DNA of 64,000 nucleotides, from assembly GCF_000499845.2 (NCBI RefSeq), contig NC_023749.2, positions 9,530,013-9,594,012 on the forward strand, given 5' to 3'. Position 1 is the first letter of the stretch. Each line of letters starts with the position of its first letter. Shown one piece after another: positions 1 to 11,860 of this stretch. This stretch comes from Phaseolus vulgaris. Lineage: Eukaryota > Streptophyta > Magnoliopsida > Fabales > Fabaceae. The notes under the pieces are model-generated. The model was given only the letters and a program-made list of their open reading frames with translations. It ran no database searches and was not told the DNA's origin. Position numbers and translations under genes: made by a program.

Positions 1-1656
1 TAACTATCCATTTCTTTTCTTATTCTAATTCATTAGTTTTCCACAATAAGGATTGTTTTTCTTTTAAAAGATGCAATTTTTTTGAGTCACTTATTCCCTT
101 TTATCAATCTTTCGTAAGTTTTTCTTTTCGTAAGTTTTTCAATGAACACACGTATAAATTTTGTGTTTACACCATATTTGATTATTTGTCTGATTCTTTG
201 GAACATGGGTCGTGCTTGTTTTCGGAAGAAAGCAAGAAAAAAAGGATCTTTCTTCTTAAAGACCTTAGTTGGAGTTTAGGTTCCGTGTGACTAAATATTT
301 GGTTGAATAATTGTGCATGTTTTGTTTTGCCCTCTTTTTCTTTGTGTCTTGCATTGTTGATTAGTTAGGGATTGGGATGGTAATCTAACTAGGAATTTTT
401 TTATGCAAAGAAACAAACTTTTCTTTTGTGGGTTAACTTTGTTTCTTTGATGTTTAGTAATGCAGTCGAGTTTTGTTTCTGGAGTTTCAGGGTTTGTCTC
501 TTGGCTGTTTGTGGAAAACTTTTGTGCTGTGTGCGATGGGTGTTTAAGAATATTGGCTTTGAGAGAGAATGAGGCCATTTAGTAGCTTGCTTTTGTTGTA
601 AATTGGAGCATCGAGTGAAGAGCAGAGTTATCATCCTGCTTCTTCTCATACTGCTCCATAAATCAAGAGCCTTTTGTATAGAAATGAATAGAATCGGTTC
701 TATTCTTTGTAAACTTTTATGGCATAAATTCATTACGAAGTCAAGTTGTTGAATTACTTTCATTTACCTGTCTGCCTTTGACTTGTTGTTATAGTTTTGT
801 AGTTACCTTCTCTGATTTTGTGATGTGAAATAATTTAACATGCTGGCCTAGCAGAGGATGTTGAATGTTCACTAGTAAGGGGTGGTCTTAGCATTAAGAC
901 ACAAAGATGTTACTCTTTATTCAATCATTTTCTGCATGTTAAATGTGCACGCTACTACATTGTAATTAAATGGCATGAAATAATATGAATAAATTGTCTG
1001 ATGTTTCTAGAAAATGTTGTGTTGTGCTTTGTCTTTCAATGTTCGTTGGTGAGTATTGAGTGGGATCTGAAGAGACTGGGGGTTTCTCTCCTATAAACTT
1101 AAGACATAAGATTGGTTTTATAGCTCTTAAGACATATTAAGACAACTATGTAATGGTGCAAAATATAAGGTTACTGGATATAAAATATAGTTAGTTCAGT
1201 ACATTCAGTTCTTGCACTTGCATCATATTTTTACCTCTTTTCAATCAACAACCATACCTAAATCATACCTGCACTGCACAGGATACCTATAGAACAGTGT
1301 TAAAATTAGGACATGCCATTATTGTATCCAATTCCCCGGTACCTGTGCAGCATAGAGCAGAAATAACAGATATTGTGTATGCCATTCATATGCTAAATGA
1401 AAGATAATTCCTGTATAAAAGTTGACCTACATACAGTTATAATCAAAGTGATTTTATTCTTTTAGTTTCTTTCAGTCTTGTAGAAATTTATCTTAATTCA
1501 ATTTGATTGGATTTCAAGTCTTCAATTTGTATTCATTAGTATGTTCTACGTCTGTCTAATTGTTTACTGCCATTGCCCTTTTTGCAATATTATAGATAAC
1601 CACTTTTTTTCTGCAAAAGGTTAATTTTTCAGTTTTGATTTGTTTTCAGGCTAATC
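1..1656 (+). other. Upstream region and probable leader intron of the ferredoxin gene
   Basis: No protein-coding gene is recognisable here; open frames on the minus strand are short and of low complexity. A pyrimidine-rich stretch ending in tttgttttcag at 1639-1649 looks like a splice acceptor only seven bases before the ferredoxin ATG. The ferredoxin transcript therefore probably has an intron in its 5' leader, with the first non-coding exon somewhere upstream. The donor could not be fixed by eye. Confidence 0.4.
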
Positions 1657-2124
1657 ATGGCAACCTTGTCAACTGTGAAGGTTTCCTCCCATTGCATGTT
1701 TCAAACTCCTAACAAAAATCAATTCACTCTCGCCACCACAGTGAAGTGCCCTTCTTCTCTTGGGTCTGTGAAGAGTGTTTCTAGATCTTTTGGCTTGAAG
1801 TCATCCTCTTCATTTAGAGTTACTGCCATGGCGTCTTACAAGGTTAAGCTGATTGGCCCAGATGGAAAAGAGAATGAATTTGAAGCCTCAGATGATACAT
1901 ATATCCTAGATGCAGCAGAGGATGCTGGAGTTGAACTTCCTTACTCCTGCCGCGCGGGAGCTTGCTCTACCTGTGCTGGGAAGATTGTTGCTGGCTCAGT
2001 GGATCAGTCTGATGGCTCATTCCTTGATGACAACCAACTGAAGGAAGGCTTTGTACTTACCTGTATCTCCTATCCAACTGCAGATTGTGTAATTGAAACT
2101 CACAAGGAAGGAGAACTCTACTGA
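1657..2124 (+). CDS. FD3: Plastid [2Fe-2S] ferredoxin, root/non-photosynthetic type
   Basis: One uninterrupted 155-residue reading frame encodes a plant-type ferredoxin precursor. Residues 1 to about 58 are rich in Ser/Thr/Lys and poor in acidic residues, as expected of a chloroplast transit peptide. The mature part starts near [13 protein letters not shown] and is about 97 residues, the normal family length. The four cluster ligands are visible: Cys98, Cys103 and Cys106 in the [12 protein letters not shown] loop, and Cys136. The protein should shuttle electrons between ferredoxin-NADP reductase and plastid acceptors such as nitrite reductase, sulfite reductase or glutamate synthase. The ending [12 protein letters not shown] and the mature sequence resemble the heterotrophic (FD3-like) class more than leaf ferredoxins; that subtype is inferred from remembered sequences. 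The start is the first ATG after a probable leader-intron acceptor. Confidence 0.96.
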   Translation: MATLSTVKVSSHCMFQTPNKNQFTLATTVKCPSSLGSVKSVSRSFGLKSSSSFRVTAMASYKVKLIGPDGKENEFEASDDTYILDAAEDAGVELPYSCRAGACSTCAGKIVAGSVDQSDGSFLDDNQLKEGFVLTCISYPTADCVIETHKEGELY

Positions 2125-3440
2125 CCAAATCTGGCCTTAGATTTGGGAACTAGGAATTCAAGGTAGACTTTGCAACTAGTTTGCTTCTTCTGATTTAGAA
2201 TCAACCTTTCTTCCTGGATTATTAGTGATTTGGGATAATGAATTTTTGTTTGTGCAAAGCACCATGCTATTGAGAATATAAACAACTTTGTTTGGCATTT
2301 AAATGAGATTGTTTATGCATAAGTGTAATGCAATAAGGGAATGCACGTGTAATGTCTTCAAGAAGGTGCATGCATGTGTAATGTCTTTAACAGCTGCATG
2401 TGTTATGTTTTTAAAATTTAAGGAGTGTATGTGCAATGTAAAAAAGGGAGCAATGTAGTGTTTTCAAAACAAATAAAACAAAGAGCAAATAATTATTAAA
2501 AAAGAAAGCCTTTAACTTTTAAAACCAAGAACTTAAAAGCTATTTAATGGCTTTCTTGAAATAGTTGGTGTATGTAACAGGATATCTTGATTGATATAAT
2601 ACGGACTCATTATGAAAATAATGGTTCTTTATTTAGTAAGAACGAAAATTGTATACAAGTACAACACAAGATCCATTTTTGAATGTTTCTGTTCATTTTA
2701 TGTTGATGTTTCCGAGATGAATGGTGGTATAAAAGGATTGACTCGAGGGAACGTTTGTCTGACACATTATTATTATTATATCGTGTCTGGTTGCTTGTTA
2801 TCTGTCCTGGTCCTGCCACTATAGCTCTTTTCAATGACAGTGGAAAAACCTATTTAAGTTGCAAAATTGACTTACCACCCTTGTGATGGTTTGATATTTA
2901 TTTTGAGATTTAGTTAAGGAGTTCTCTTTTCTAATCGAGAACCAAAAGTTTCCCTTTATCCGTACACATCATGTTTCTACTTCTATGAACTTATATAATC
3001 AAGTGTTCTTCACACCAACAAAAAAATCTCAGTATATAAAAGAAGTAAACTGAACTTCAAGCTCAAATTCCATGTCCATAGTAATCTAAAAATATATTAT
3101 GGAAAGATTATTTTATAAAAGTTGTTCCAGAAAGTTTAATTTAAAAAATATTTTCAGAAATACAAATTTAAAAATGTATTCAGAATCAAATCTGAAATAC
3201 ATTATGACCTGCAGTCCTCACTCCTGCGTCAATTAAAAATTAAAGAGAACATTTTGATTATTTTGCCTTTAAGGTTGTGCATATTCAAATTTATTGGGCG
3301 TAAGAAGCAAATGCCATTTTATAGCTGACTTTGGACTGTTTCTTCTTCCTGCACCTCTATAGATTATTCGGTTACTCTTACTCTTGTTACTCTCATACAT
3401 AACGTGAAAATACCTTTTTAACCTTCTTGTGTCACTTCCA
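2125..3440. other. Ferredoxin 3' UTR and intergenic DNA
   Basis: The first few hundred bases are the likely 3' UTR; an AATAAA hexamer lies at 2472-2477. Between about 2336 and 2440 the phrase gcatgtgtaatgtctt recurs in degraded form three to four times, a short decayed tandem repeat. No coding sequence is supported in the remainder. Confidence 0.5.
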
Positions 3441-3449
3441 TAGTGTAGT

Positions 3450-3545
3450 TTCCAAATTATGTAATCCGAATACGCATTTAAAAAAAGACTTTCGGATTAT
3501 GTAATTCGGAAGCTAAAAAAGACTTTCGGATTACATAATCCATAA
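3450..3545. repeat. Cluster of GGATTACATAATCC-like palindromes
   Basis: Three copies of a near-palindrome built on GGATTAYRTAATCC occur within 100 bases, separated by runs containing aaaaaagactttcgg. The copies are variants of one another in alternating orientation. They look like the subterminal part of a small non-autonomous DNA element, but no complete element with target duplication could be delimited. Confidence 0.45.
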
Positions 3546-3660
3546 ACTAATCATGCATATGAAAAAAAGGCTACTTTGCCCTTTTCTTCATTTTCTCATT
3601 GACACCTCTTTTTCCCTTTTTCTAGATTCTAAACTCCTAAAATTTGAAATACAATTTTAT

Positions 3661-3896
3661 AGTCTTAATTCTAGATACCTCTTTGGTGGGGTGAGACAAC
3701 TGTATCTGGTGGGTTTCTATAATCTTGGTCTGGTTTTTTACCTTGATATGTAGTACAATGTTTGTCGGATCCTTAGTTGGTAGGGTTCTAGGATCTTGTA
3801 ATTTGGGGTTTTGTATAAGGGTTGAGACACCCCTGAAGTGTCTATTTTTATTTTATTTATTCTTTGTTGATAAAAGAAAAAGTCTTAATTCTAGAT
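3661..3896 (+). mobile_element. SINE-like or 5'-truncated LINE insertion with 16-bp target-site duplication
   Basis: The 16-mer agtcttaattctagat occurs at 3661-3676 and again, identically, at 3881-3896. It encloses a 204-base insert ending in an A-rich tail. This is the signature of target-primed reverse transcription. The 3' end contains tgtataagggttgag, a stem-loop (stem 3825-3830 with 3838-3843, loop CCCTGAA), then T-rich DNA and the tail. The insertion at 19402-19639 has the same 3' architecture. No pol III A or B box was recognised, so a 5'-truncated LINE is as likely as a true SINE. Confidence 0.8.
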
Positions 3897-5672
3897 TTCA
3901 TAAGGTATCTTCTAACTCAAATCAGATTACAAATTATATTTCAAATTCTAAAGTTTGGAAGGTATTTTTTTGTTTAAAAATACATTACAAACTTTATAAT
4001 TCAAAATCCAATTTGGAAATGAAAAAAAAAAACCGACACTTTTTGTCCAAGGGTAATTTTAGAATTGAAAGATTTATGGAGATGCAGGAAGCAAATATGG
4101 CGGTGCAGGAAGAAATTGCCTAACATGAGTTGGGGTCCAGGAGGTAAGGCCCAAGCATAATGAAACCTTAGTTGGACTTTGACCCTCTGCCTCAAAAAAG
4201 GATTAACAAGGTAGTTCTTTAGTAATTTACTTTTGTTTAAACATTTTAATGGTTTTCTAATTAATTATATCCTTATTTACATCTATTAAATCGTTAAATT
4301 TACAAAACAGATACATTAAACAAGGGTAAAATATAATAGTTAATTATTTTTTCGATAGATGTGTACTAAGCTAAAACATGTATAGTTTGTAAGGAAAAAA
4401 GTATAAATAATATAGAAAGATAAAAGAAATTATAAGTAACATAAATTGCATCACATACTTCCAAAATCATGGTTATCTTGTTAAGTATTCAACTATTGCT
4501 TTATGCTGCTTTCTACCTTCTATTATTCCTATTCTCCGATTAGGTGAAGCCAAGTTGAGATTTTCAAAAGTGTTTGGTACATTAAATAACAGAAGTAGAA
4601 ACTTTTTTGTGGGTGTTTCTCCGGTGATTGATGGTGGTTGTTGCTACCCCCACCAACCCTTTCCTAATGAAAAAGAGGGGTTTAAATAGAAGGGTTGCTA
4701 TGGCCACCATCACACTGCAAATGTGTTCAATACTATGAATTATAAAATTATATAAGAGATTATAAGATCACTTTCAATTCAAATAAATTTTATTTAATAA
4801 AATTGTTTTACCTCATACTTGAATTACTAATCAAATTTTAAAAAATAAAAACATCTCTTATAACATCAATATGTTTTGCCAAATAAAGAAAAGTGAGGTG
4901 GAATATTTTGTTATTTTCTAACTTTTTAAAAGCAAACAAATCATGAGTAAGTTGAAAGCAGTCCAAATCACCTTTTTCTTCTTCTTTTTTCTTCACAAGC
5001 CAAATCTCATAAAGAGACATGTTTTGAAGATATATGTGTGATATATATGCATTTTGCATTTTCATCTAACTGTAAAGTCGGTTTAATAAATAAACATGTG
5101 AAAATAAAAAAAAATACGTTTTTTTCATACAGATTGATTTGATCTTCGTTTGCCATTGTTAAAATTGAATCGGACATTTAGTTTATTTAGTTTTTAATTT
5201 TAAGATTATGTAATTGTATTTTTGAAAGGTTGGTTTCACTTTTCTAGTGTATAGAAAGTAAAATAAGTAATTTTAACTGTCGACAAGAAAAAAAAACACT
5301 TGATAGTCTAGTTTGCTATTTATGTCTATTAATAATTGAGTTATGATTATCAAGATGTTATAATGCACATAAGCTAATTTTTTTTTCAATAAAGTATATT
5401 TGAGAAAACTAACTTTTAAATTAGCCATTAATTATATAAATGTATGATACCACTTTTGGTTTCAAGTGATAAAAATCAATTTCATTCCTCAATTTTGTTT
5501 AAAAGATTCAATGGTATACATTTTTGTTAACATTGTTAGTGTGACTAACAAATGTACAAAACATGACATGACATGTATGTAAAATTTTAAGCTAACTTGG
5601 AAATTGTGTTATTTTTGTAGATATTTATTGAGGTGGAAAAAAAGTTTTTTTTTTCCTGAACATTAAAGAAGA
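3897..5672. other. AT-rich intergenic DNA
   Basis: No gene is supported. The stretch near 4060-4120 (gcaggaagcaaatatggcggtgcaggaagaaattgcc region) resembles phrases near 21125 and 25728, so a dispersed repeat family probably touches this interval. The rest shows only homopolymer-rich AT DNA. Confidence 0.4.
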
Positions 5673-5810
5673 ATGAATTTGAGGTTCTTCTTAAAGGACT
5701 TTTTGCAAGATTTGAAGAGTGATCTTGTGCATTGTAGTGATAGAGATTGGACTCGTGCAATTGGTGTTATTGATTCCTGTAGTAGGATTCTTTTGTACTC
5801 ACTTTGTAAG
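5673..5810 (+). other. Candidate isolated exon or gene fragment, function unknown
   Basis: An ATG opens 46 codons of ordinary coding-like composition that end exactly at AAG|gtgagt, a strong donor site. The peptide includes RDWTRAIGVIDSCSRILLY and is not low complexity, unlike most chance frames here. I do not recognise the family. No continuing exon was found before the MULE remnant that begins about 370 bases downstream. It could be a captured gene fragment, a truncated gene, or chance. Confidence 0.3.
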
Positions 5811-5944
5811 GTGAGTCTGAATTGGTTAGTCTTTGATTGTTGTGGGATTCCTTAGTTTAAGGATTTATGATAGGATTAAAATATTATTATTTTGAGATTT
5901 TAGTTGTTTGAATGTAATTAATTGTGTAGCTTATTAATTTCATT

Positions 5945-6057
5945 GCATTTCGTGAGTTGATTAGAGTTAAGGGTCCCACCGTGCATTTTGTGAGTTGATT
6001 AGAGTTTAGGGTCCCACCACGCATTTGTGAGTTGATTAGAGTTTAGAGTCCCACCAA
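5945..6057 (+). repeat. Three tandem copies of a 38-bp unit
   Basis: The unit begins gcatttTgtgagttgatta and ends gggtcccacc plus two bases. Copies start at 5945, 5983 and 6021 and differ by a few substitutions and one deletion. The array lies just upstream of the MULE-related sequence and may be part of that element's 5' region. Confidence 0.9.
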
Positions 6058-6179
6058 GTGGAAATTTTATTCTCTGTGGTCCACCATTTTCTTTTTAGTT
6101 TATTAATTGAAGGATGACTTTGTAATTTGTTTGATTTTTGTATGCATATTCATATTTGGCAGTGTTAAGTTTATTTATT

Positions 6180-7850
6180 GGTCATGATGTACAAAGGGTT
6201 TTTTTTATGTTGTGGTCATCATGGGAGGAGTTTGTAAATATTGAGAGACCAAAATATGTTGGTGAGACAAGTACATAGTCATGTGACTCACAGAGATGAA
6301 GTTATTTTGAGATACTAGCTATTCTTAAGGAAATAAGATATGTTACAGTGAAAGAGTTGTGGTATTCTCGTAGTGGGTGTTGTATGTTGGAAAATATATT
6401 GCACCTGTTGTCTGATGACAATGGTGCAATTAATATGATCAGCAATGCAAGACAATATGGTAAATTACATTTGTTTGTGGTACACATGGTGTCTAAACCT
6501 CATACTATGAATAAATTTTTGAAATATAGGGTTGACAATTATTCTAAGGGTAATTTTGGGGAAAGGGGGGGAGGGGATGAGGTTGAGGTTCATATTGGAG
6601 AGGGAATGAGGTTTAGAGTAATAATGTGGGTGAGGTGGAAAGGGGGAATGAGGGTGGGGTTCAAAGTGAGGTTGAGGTTAAGTGTGATAATTAGGGTGAG
6701 TAGGCTCAGAGTGAGAATGAGAATGAGGGTGAGGGTGAGGTGGATAGGGGAATGAGCATAAGGTTGAAGTTGGGAGTGGTCATCAAGTTGAATTTGAGTC
6801 TAACAGTATGAATGATGGTGAGGTTAAAGCTAAGAGTGATAATGTGGAGATGAGAGTAGGAATATGGAGGAAGATGATAAGGTTTCGAAAGATTCTTCTT
6901 GGTTAAGAGACCCAATAAAGAATCAAATTATGGTATAGGTGAAGATACTTTAGGATTTGATGAAATTATGGATGTGAAAGTTGAAGGTGATGTTGAAAAT
7001 GAATGGAATGAAGGATTATGTGAAAGAAATGTTAAAATTCGTATAGTATCTAATGAAGGTGTGTGTGAGTTAGTTGTACTTACTAGAGAATGAGGAAAAG
7101 AAGTATAAGTGCAAGAGAAACACTTGTGAAAGATTATGAACAACATTGTGAGGATGATTTACAATCTTTGGGTGATGATAATAGCCTAACCGATGACATA
7201 TGTGTAAATGATAGAAGATTGTCACATATTGAGAGTCATAAGATTTGGACAGTGAGAAAGAGAGTGAGCAAGATGATGATGGGCCACGAAGTACTGGTAA
7301 ATTTGGTACCTTTAGAATGTCAAAAATCATGACTAATTTCAAGTGGAAATTAGGGACATATTTTTACTGATAAGACAATTTAAAGATGCAATAAGAACAT
7401 ATGTTGTTCATTATGGGAGAAATCTAATTTTTTTGAAGAATGATTACAAGAGAGTTATGGTCAAATGTAACGAGGCACAAGAAAAGTGTAAGTGGTTTGT
7501 AATTGTAAGCACTTACCATCAACCAGTTGTTGGCAACTAAGAAAAATTAAATGCATACATAATTGTAGTAGATAATTTAAATTTCATTTAGTGAGTACTA
7601 AATGGTTAAATGGAAAGTTGGAGTCTTGTATTAGACGAAATTCAAATCTGAAGAGTTCTGACATACGTAGTAGAGTTATCAAAAAATGGAACACAAGTAT
7701 TACAAGGTTAAAGGCACACAAAGGGTGACAAAAATGACATCAAGGCATGTGCAAGTTTGTAATGAAGTTTTTTAATTTGAATGGACTTGACTTCATCCTT
7801 AATTGCTTCAAGAAGATGACATATGAAATAGTCTATGTCCCAATTATCTA
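6180..7850 (+). mobile_element. Decayed Mutator-like element (MULE), transposase N-terminal half
   Basis: Broken reading frames on the plus strand recreate the N-terminal organisation of plant MuDR-type transposases. At 6230-6540 lies a PB1-like segment (VNIERPKYVGETST, then VKELWYSRSG and LHLLSDDNGAINM). At 6550-6900 follows a long acidic linker eroded into GAGGTT-rich repeats. At 7340-7560 is a MuDR DNA-binding-like segment (FKDAIRTYVVHYGRNLIF, KRVMVKCNEAQEKCKW). At about 7600-7720 are WLNGKLESCIRRN and RSRVIKKWNTSITRLKAHKG. In-frame stops and frameshifts are frequent. The catalytic DDE core and SWIM finger were not found and no terminal inverted repeats were delimited. This is a dead fragment. 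Confidence 0.75.
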
Positions 7851-8394
7851 CCCATTTAATGGTCAATATTTATGGAAGATAACTACATGACTTAATGTAC
7901 TACCACCGCCTAAAAATTATGGTTTTAGCATGTATTTTGAAGTACACTTTTAACATATATTTTTGAAGTACAAAAACTTTGTTATTCACAATAATTAATT
8001 ATGTGATTGTATTTTGAAGTATAATTGTAATTGACATATATCGATTAGTTGGATGTATTTCCAACATAATTTTTAAAGTATCTTTGGTTATTTTTATATC
8101 GTAAGTTCAGTTTCTCATTTTTTTTCCTTCATAATTTATTTAATATAAATACTCTAACAACTTCACATGCTCATTACTTAAATTGAAGATTACTTTAAGT
8201 TATTGAACATTATATTACAAAAATTTCATAATCTCAATAAACTTAATACAAACATATCTTATAGGAATTTTAACAACACTGACACGATAAAAACACACCA
8301 TCACTAACAACAATTGAAGCAATTTTCTGGACCCCGGAACACATTTCTCTATATTATATATTTCCTTCCTCTATCACACAATAATTGCATCTCT

Positions 8395-8745
8395 TTCATC
8401 GTCAACATTTTGAATGCACCAGTTTGAAGAAATTGTATCCAACACTTCTCTATTGTATCTATGTTTTTGAGAGAAAAAAAAGCACAAAACAAAACTAATT
8501 AAGTGGTTGCAGAGAACAAATATAGGTTTAACTAAACAAAGTTCCATAATTCTAACTTTTATACTTAGGATAATCCCAAAATTGTTTCCTAACATTCTTA
8601 ATAGTTGTAATTGTTCTCAATACTACAAAATCTCTACAATGGCAAATGGGTGCAACGAAGGAACTCCTACTATCACCACTATGAGAGGAATTACACTGGT
8701 TTTGCAACCCCCATCCACTACAACTACAAGATGATAAAGATTCCT
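8395..8745 (-). pseudogene. GRF-type zinc-finger gene remnant
   Basis: Read on the minus strand, frames contain CHCRDFVVLRTITTIKNV followed by RKQFWDYPKYK. This matches the plant GRF finger pattern CxCG...T.KNPG..FWGCPNYK with decay: a Cys is replaced by Tyr and the Gly after the second Cys is lost. The downstream frame runs to a stop at about 8374. Such small GRF proteins are often spread with transposons in plants. Identification rests on pattern memory, so moderate confidence only. Confidence 0.45.
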
Positions 8746-8899
8746 ACCCATACATTGATAAGCACTGAAGCAACCTTCTCAACCAAGCATAAGATAAGAA
8801 GAACACACTCAAAATAGGGGAAAAGGATTACTTAGGAATCTACACAAAAGAGACAAATCTCACCTCATCGACTTTGCCATTGTACATGTGTTTCAAATG

Positions 8900-9640
8900 A
8901 AATTCCTTGTGACCAACTCTATCTTCAAAGTCAGCATCCACTTAATGACGTTAAAGAAAATCTAACATAATGGATCACATTGAAAAAAATAAAAATGGAG
9001 GAACGAAATTTATTTTTGACCACTTATATAGGGATCAAGAGTGGTATTAAACCTTAAATAAAAGATGTTTTAGAAATTAGTTAATAAATATTAAATGACA
9101 TAAAAAGATTTAATTAGTTATTTAGTTGAAAATTATATACATATATATAATTATCATAATTTTAAAAATTTATATCATAAAAAAATAATAAAGATGGAAT
9201 GATTTTATATAAAACAAAATGATTGGTAACCGTGTTTTATGTAACTTAGCTAAGAGGTTAGAACAAAAGAAAAAGAAAGAAGCCGACACACTATAAGAAA
9301 AATGTTTCTTAAAAAATATTGAAAAGACAAATTATCTGATTAAGAAAATATCATAAAGAAATATTATTTTTATTTATTATTAATAAAAAAATTAAATTAA
9401 TTTGAAATTTCTAATTTAAACATTAAAAAATATTAAAATATAAAGATTAATTATTCATATATTTAGAGGATTTTTTTTCTTACTATTTAAACATTTTGTT
9501 GTATTAAATGAAAAATATAATGAAATTGGATAAATTTATTGAGTTTAATATGATTTCTAACTTTTCAAATAATCTAAATAATGAAAGTTATAACAAGTAT
9601 AATATCACATACCATCGGATTAACTTTTTTTTAAAAAATA
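8900..9640. other. AT-rich intergenic DNA
   Basis: No coding sequence, RNA gene or clear repeat could be supported; the interval is dominated by poly-A/T and simple AT words. Confidence 0.4.
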
Positions 9641-11860
9641 TCATCAATCCATAACAACAAAGTTTAAGGAAAACATAAGCTAATCATAGTCAAAATCTTT
9701 TAGAAAAACATAAATAAAGAAATGTTGGGTCAATCTTCTTCTTAATTGTTACAAAAACGAAACCTTAAATACATGTTGATACCTCTAATTGTAACATGTT
9801 TTTGAGCATGTAAGTTATTATGGAGTAGTTTTCATGAAATCAATGACTTAACAAATAGAATTTTATTCGACCATATTTTTTTCCAAGAAGGATAATTAAA
9901 GCTAATATGAATGAACACACATTGAATCTTCATATTTGGTAGGTCAAAATCATCTCATATTTATATAGGTTCATCATTTTGATAAGTTATAATCATGTTA
10001 TTAATGTTATTCATACCAAGAAGAGTAGTCAAATGGTGTGGGATGTTCCAATTCAGACCATTATAGGCGATAATTAGGGATACCAAAATACCGAGAAATA
10101 AAAGTATTAAGAAAGTATCATTTCAATAAGTCATTGTTTGTCAATTACCAATAATACAATAATTCATTTTGAGATATTAAGAACCAAATCATACCAAAAA
10201 TTATCACATGACAAATAGAAAAATATTTAAAAAGAACAAGTGGTGTGTGTGTTGGTGTTGGTGTTGGTGTTGGTGGGTGTGGGTATGCATTTATATGTGT
10301 CTATGTGTGTTGTTTTCCTATTTAAGATTAACCAAACAAAGTCCACCATCATGTTTGTTAGAACACAATGCGTCCCATTTAATACTCATAAGATATTTTT
10401 AGAAATATCCCCAGTCCAAGTCAAATTGCAAAGTTCAACTTTCCAATTCCTTTAAAAAAAATTGGCCATTTATAAACTTGAAAGTTGTAAACAATATCAA
10501 TGATCATATAATTGACTAATTGAATATTATCTATCATACTAAGCATTTTCCTTTTCCAATAATTCAATTTATGTTTAATACTACATAAGATACCTAACTT
10601 TAGAAGTGCCTTTAAAAGTAGGAACCTCTAAATAAGTGAAGAGGAATTGACCTCTTTCAAAACCAAGAATCTATTTGATATTTATATTGAAGGAAATAAA
10701 AGTGGTGTCAGATAAAAATGACTTTTTGAATTATTAAGCCATTAACCAAAGACAACACCATAACTTCTTAGAATTTTCTTATTAGTTATAGAAAATAAAG
10801 ACACCTTTCGAACTAATCATGGGTAGAATATTGGTAGTGACCACTATATAAGAAATTTCTTTACTAGCTCCCTCAATAATATAGAAAAAGATGATGAAAG
10901 ACATGATCCTCTTAACAAACACCTCTTTCACACTTAAAATAACCAACAAGATCATCACTAACGCTGATAGAAAGGTAAGTTGAATGAAGAATAGTCTTGA
11001 CCTACAAAATTATTTAACAAATAAGAGAAAATCCTTAAGAGTATCAAAACTCTTCTTAATAGCAATTTTAAAGTCAACTTTCCCCCATTTAGCCTTATTA
11101 GATAACATACTTATGACCTCAAAAGTAAGACAAATGTTATCAGTAATTTGTTTTCCTTTCACAAAACAATTTTAATTGAGAGTGCTAAATTGACCAGAAA
11201 TGTTACTCAACTTATCTATTAGAATCTTTGTAATAACTTTAAAATAAATATTAGTGACAAAAATAGGATAAAAATATTTCAAGTTATAACCTTTTAGACT
11301 ATAGGAATTAAAGAAATAACACTAAAGTTCATAATAGGTATAATTCAATTTTAAGGAAAAAATTGCTTAATCGTTTTGCATCTATAATTTCCAAAATAAC
11401 CCCAATTAGTATGATATTGAAGTTAAAAATTGCATTTATAATCTCATTAAGAGGGCAATAATCTCATTAATAAGGGCAAGTGACAAAATTATCATTTTTA
11501 GTCACAATCACCATATAAGTAACATAAAAATCAACAAAATTATGAAGATTCATTATATTATGATCATTATAAGCAACAAAAACAGTAGAATAATAATTCA
11601 AAATATGATTCTTAAATTGTTGTTTACTAACCAAAATATATTCAGAATCACCTTTTTAACAATTGCATAAAAAAAACTAGCACCTCCTTTATCACCATCA
11701 TTATTAAACCAATCAATATGTATCTTATCTTGCCAAAATTTATATTGCCTTTCCAAAGTCAACTTAAACTCTAAGTTTTTTTCGTAGGAAATCAAGGTAA
11801 CAATATTACTATTATAAAAAAGTTTTGTAATAAATATTTTCAACTATAAAAAAAGTTAAC
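9640..11860 (-). mobile_element. Decayed L1-type LINE, reverse transcriptase to zf-RVT region
   Basis: Minus-strand frames read in order as a plant L1 ORF2. At 11840-11600 is a linker-like block (YKFWQDKIHIDWFNNDGDK...FFYAIVKK). At about 11270-10990 is the RT core start (FKVITKILIDKLSNISGQF, VKGKQITDNICLTFEVI, VDFKIAIKKSFDTLKDF). Near 10930-10900 is VGYFKCERGV, the motif before the RQGDPLSP block. At 10450-10310 is the WDALCSNKHDGGLCLVNLK-like block. At 9900-9740 is a zf-RVT-like block (KIWSNKILFVKSL, HVTIRGINMYLRF). The YADD active-site block is not intact. Stops and frameshifts occur throughout, so the copy is dead. No ORF1, poly-A tail or target duplication was located. Confidence 0.8.
10238..10292 (+). 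repeat. GTGTTG-type minisatellite/microsatellite
   Basis: Four tandem ttggtg-type hexamers are flanked by GT-rich sequence. The run interrupts the LINE remnant and is a simple-sequence expansion. Confidence 0.85.

Noticed and set aside
291..763. Two overlapping minus-strand open frames (95 and 120 codons)
   Set aside because: No domain or family resemblance, mutually overlapping in different frames, and located in the probable leader intron of the ferredoxin gene on the other strand.
6348..7342. Several separate small genes suggested by open frames
   Set aside because: The frames line up as consecutive broken pieces of one MULE transposase rather than independent genes.
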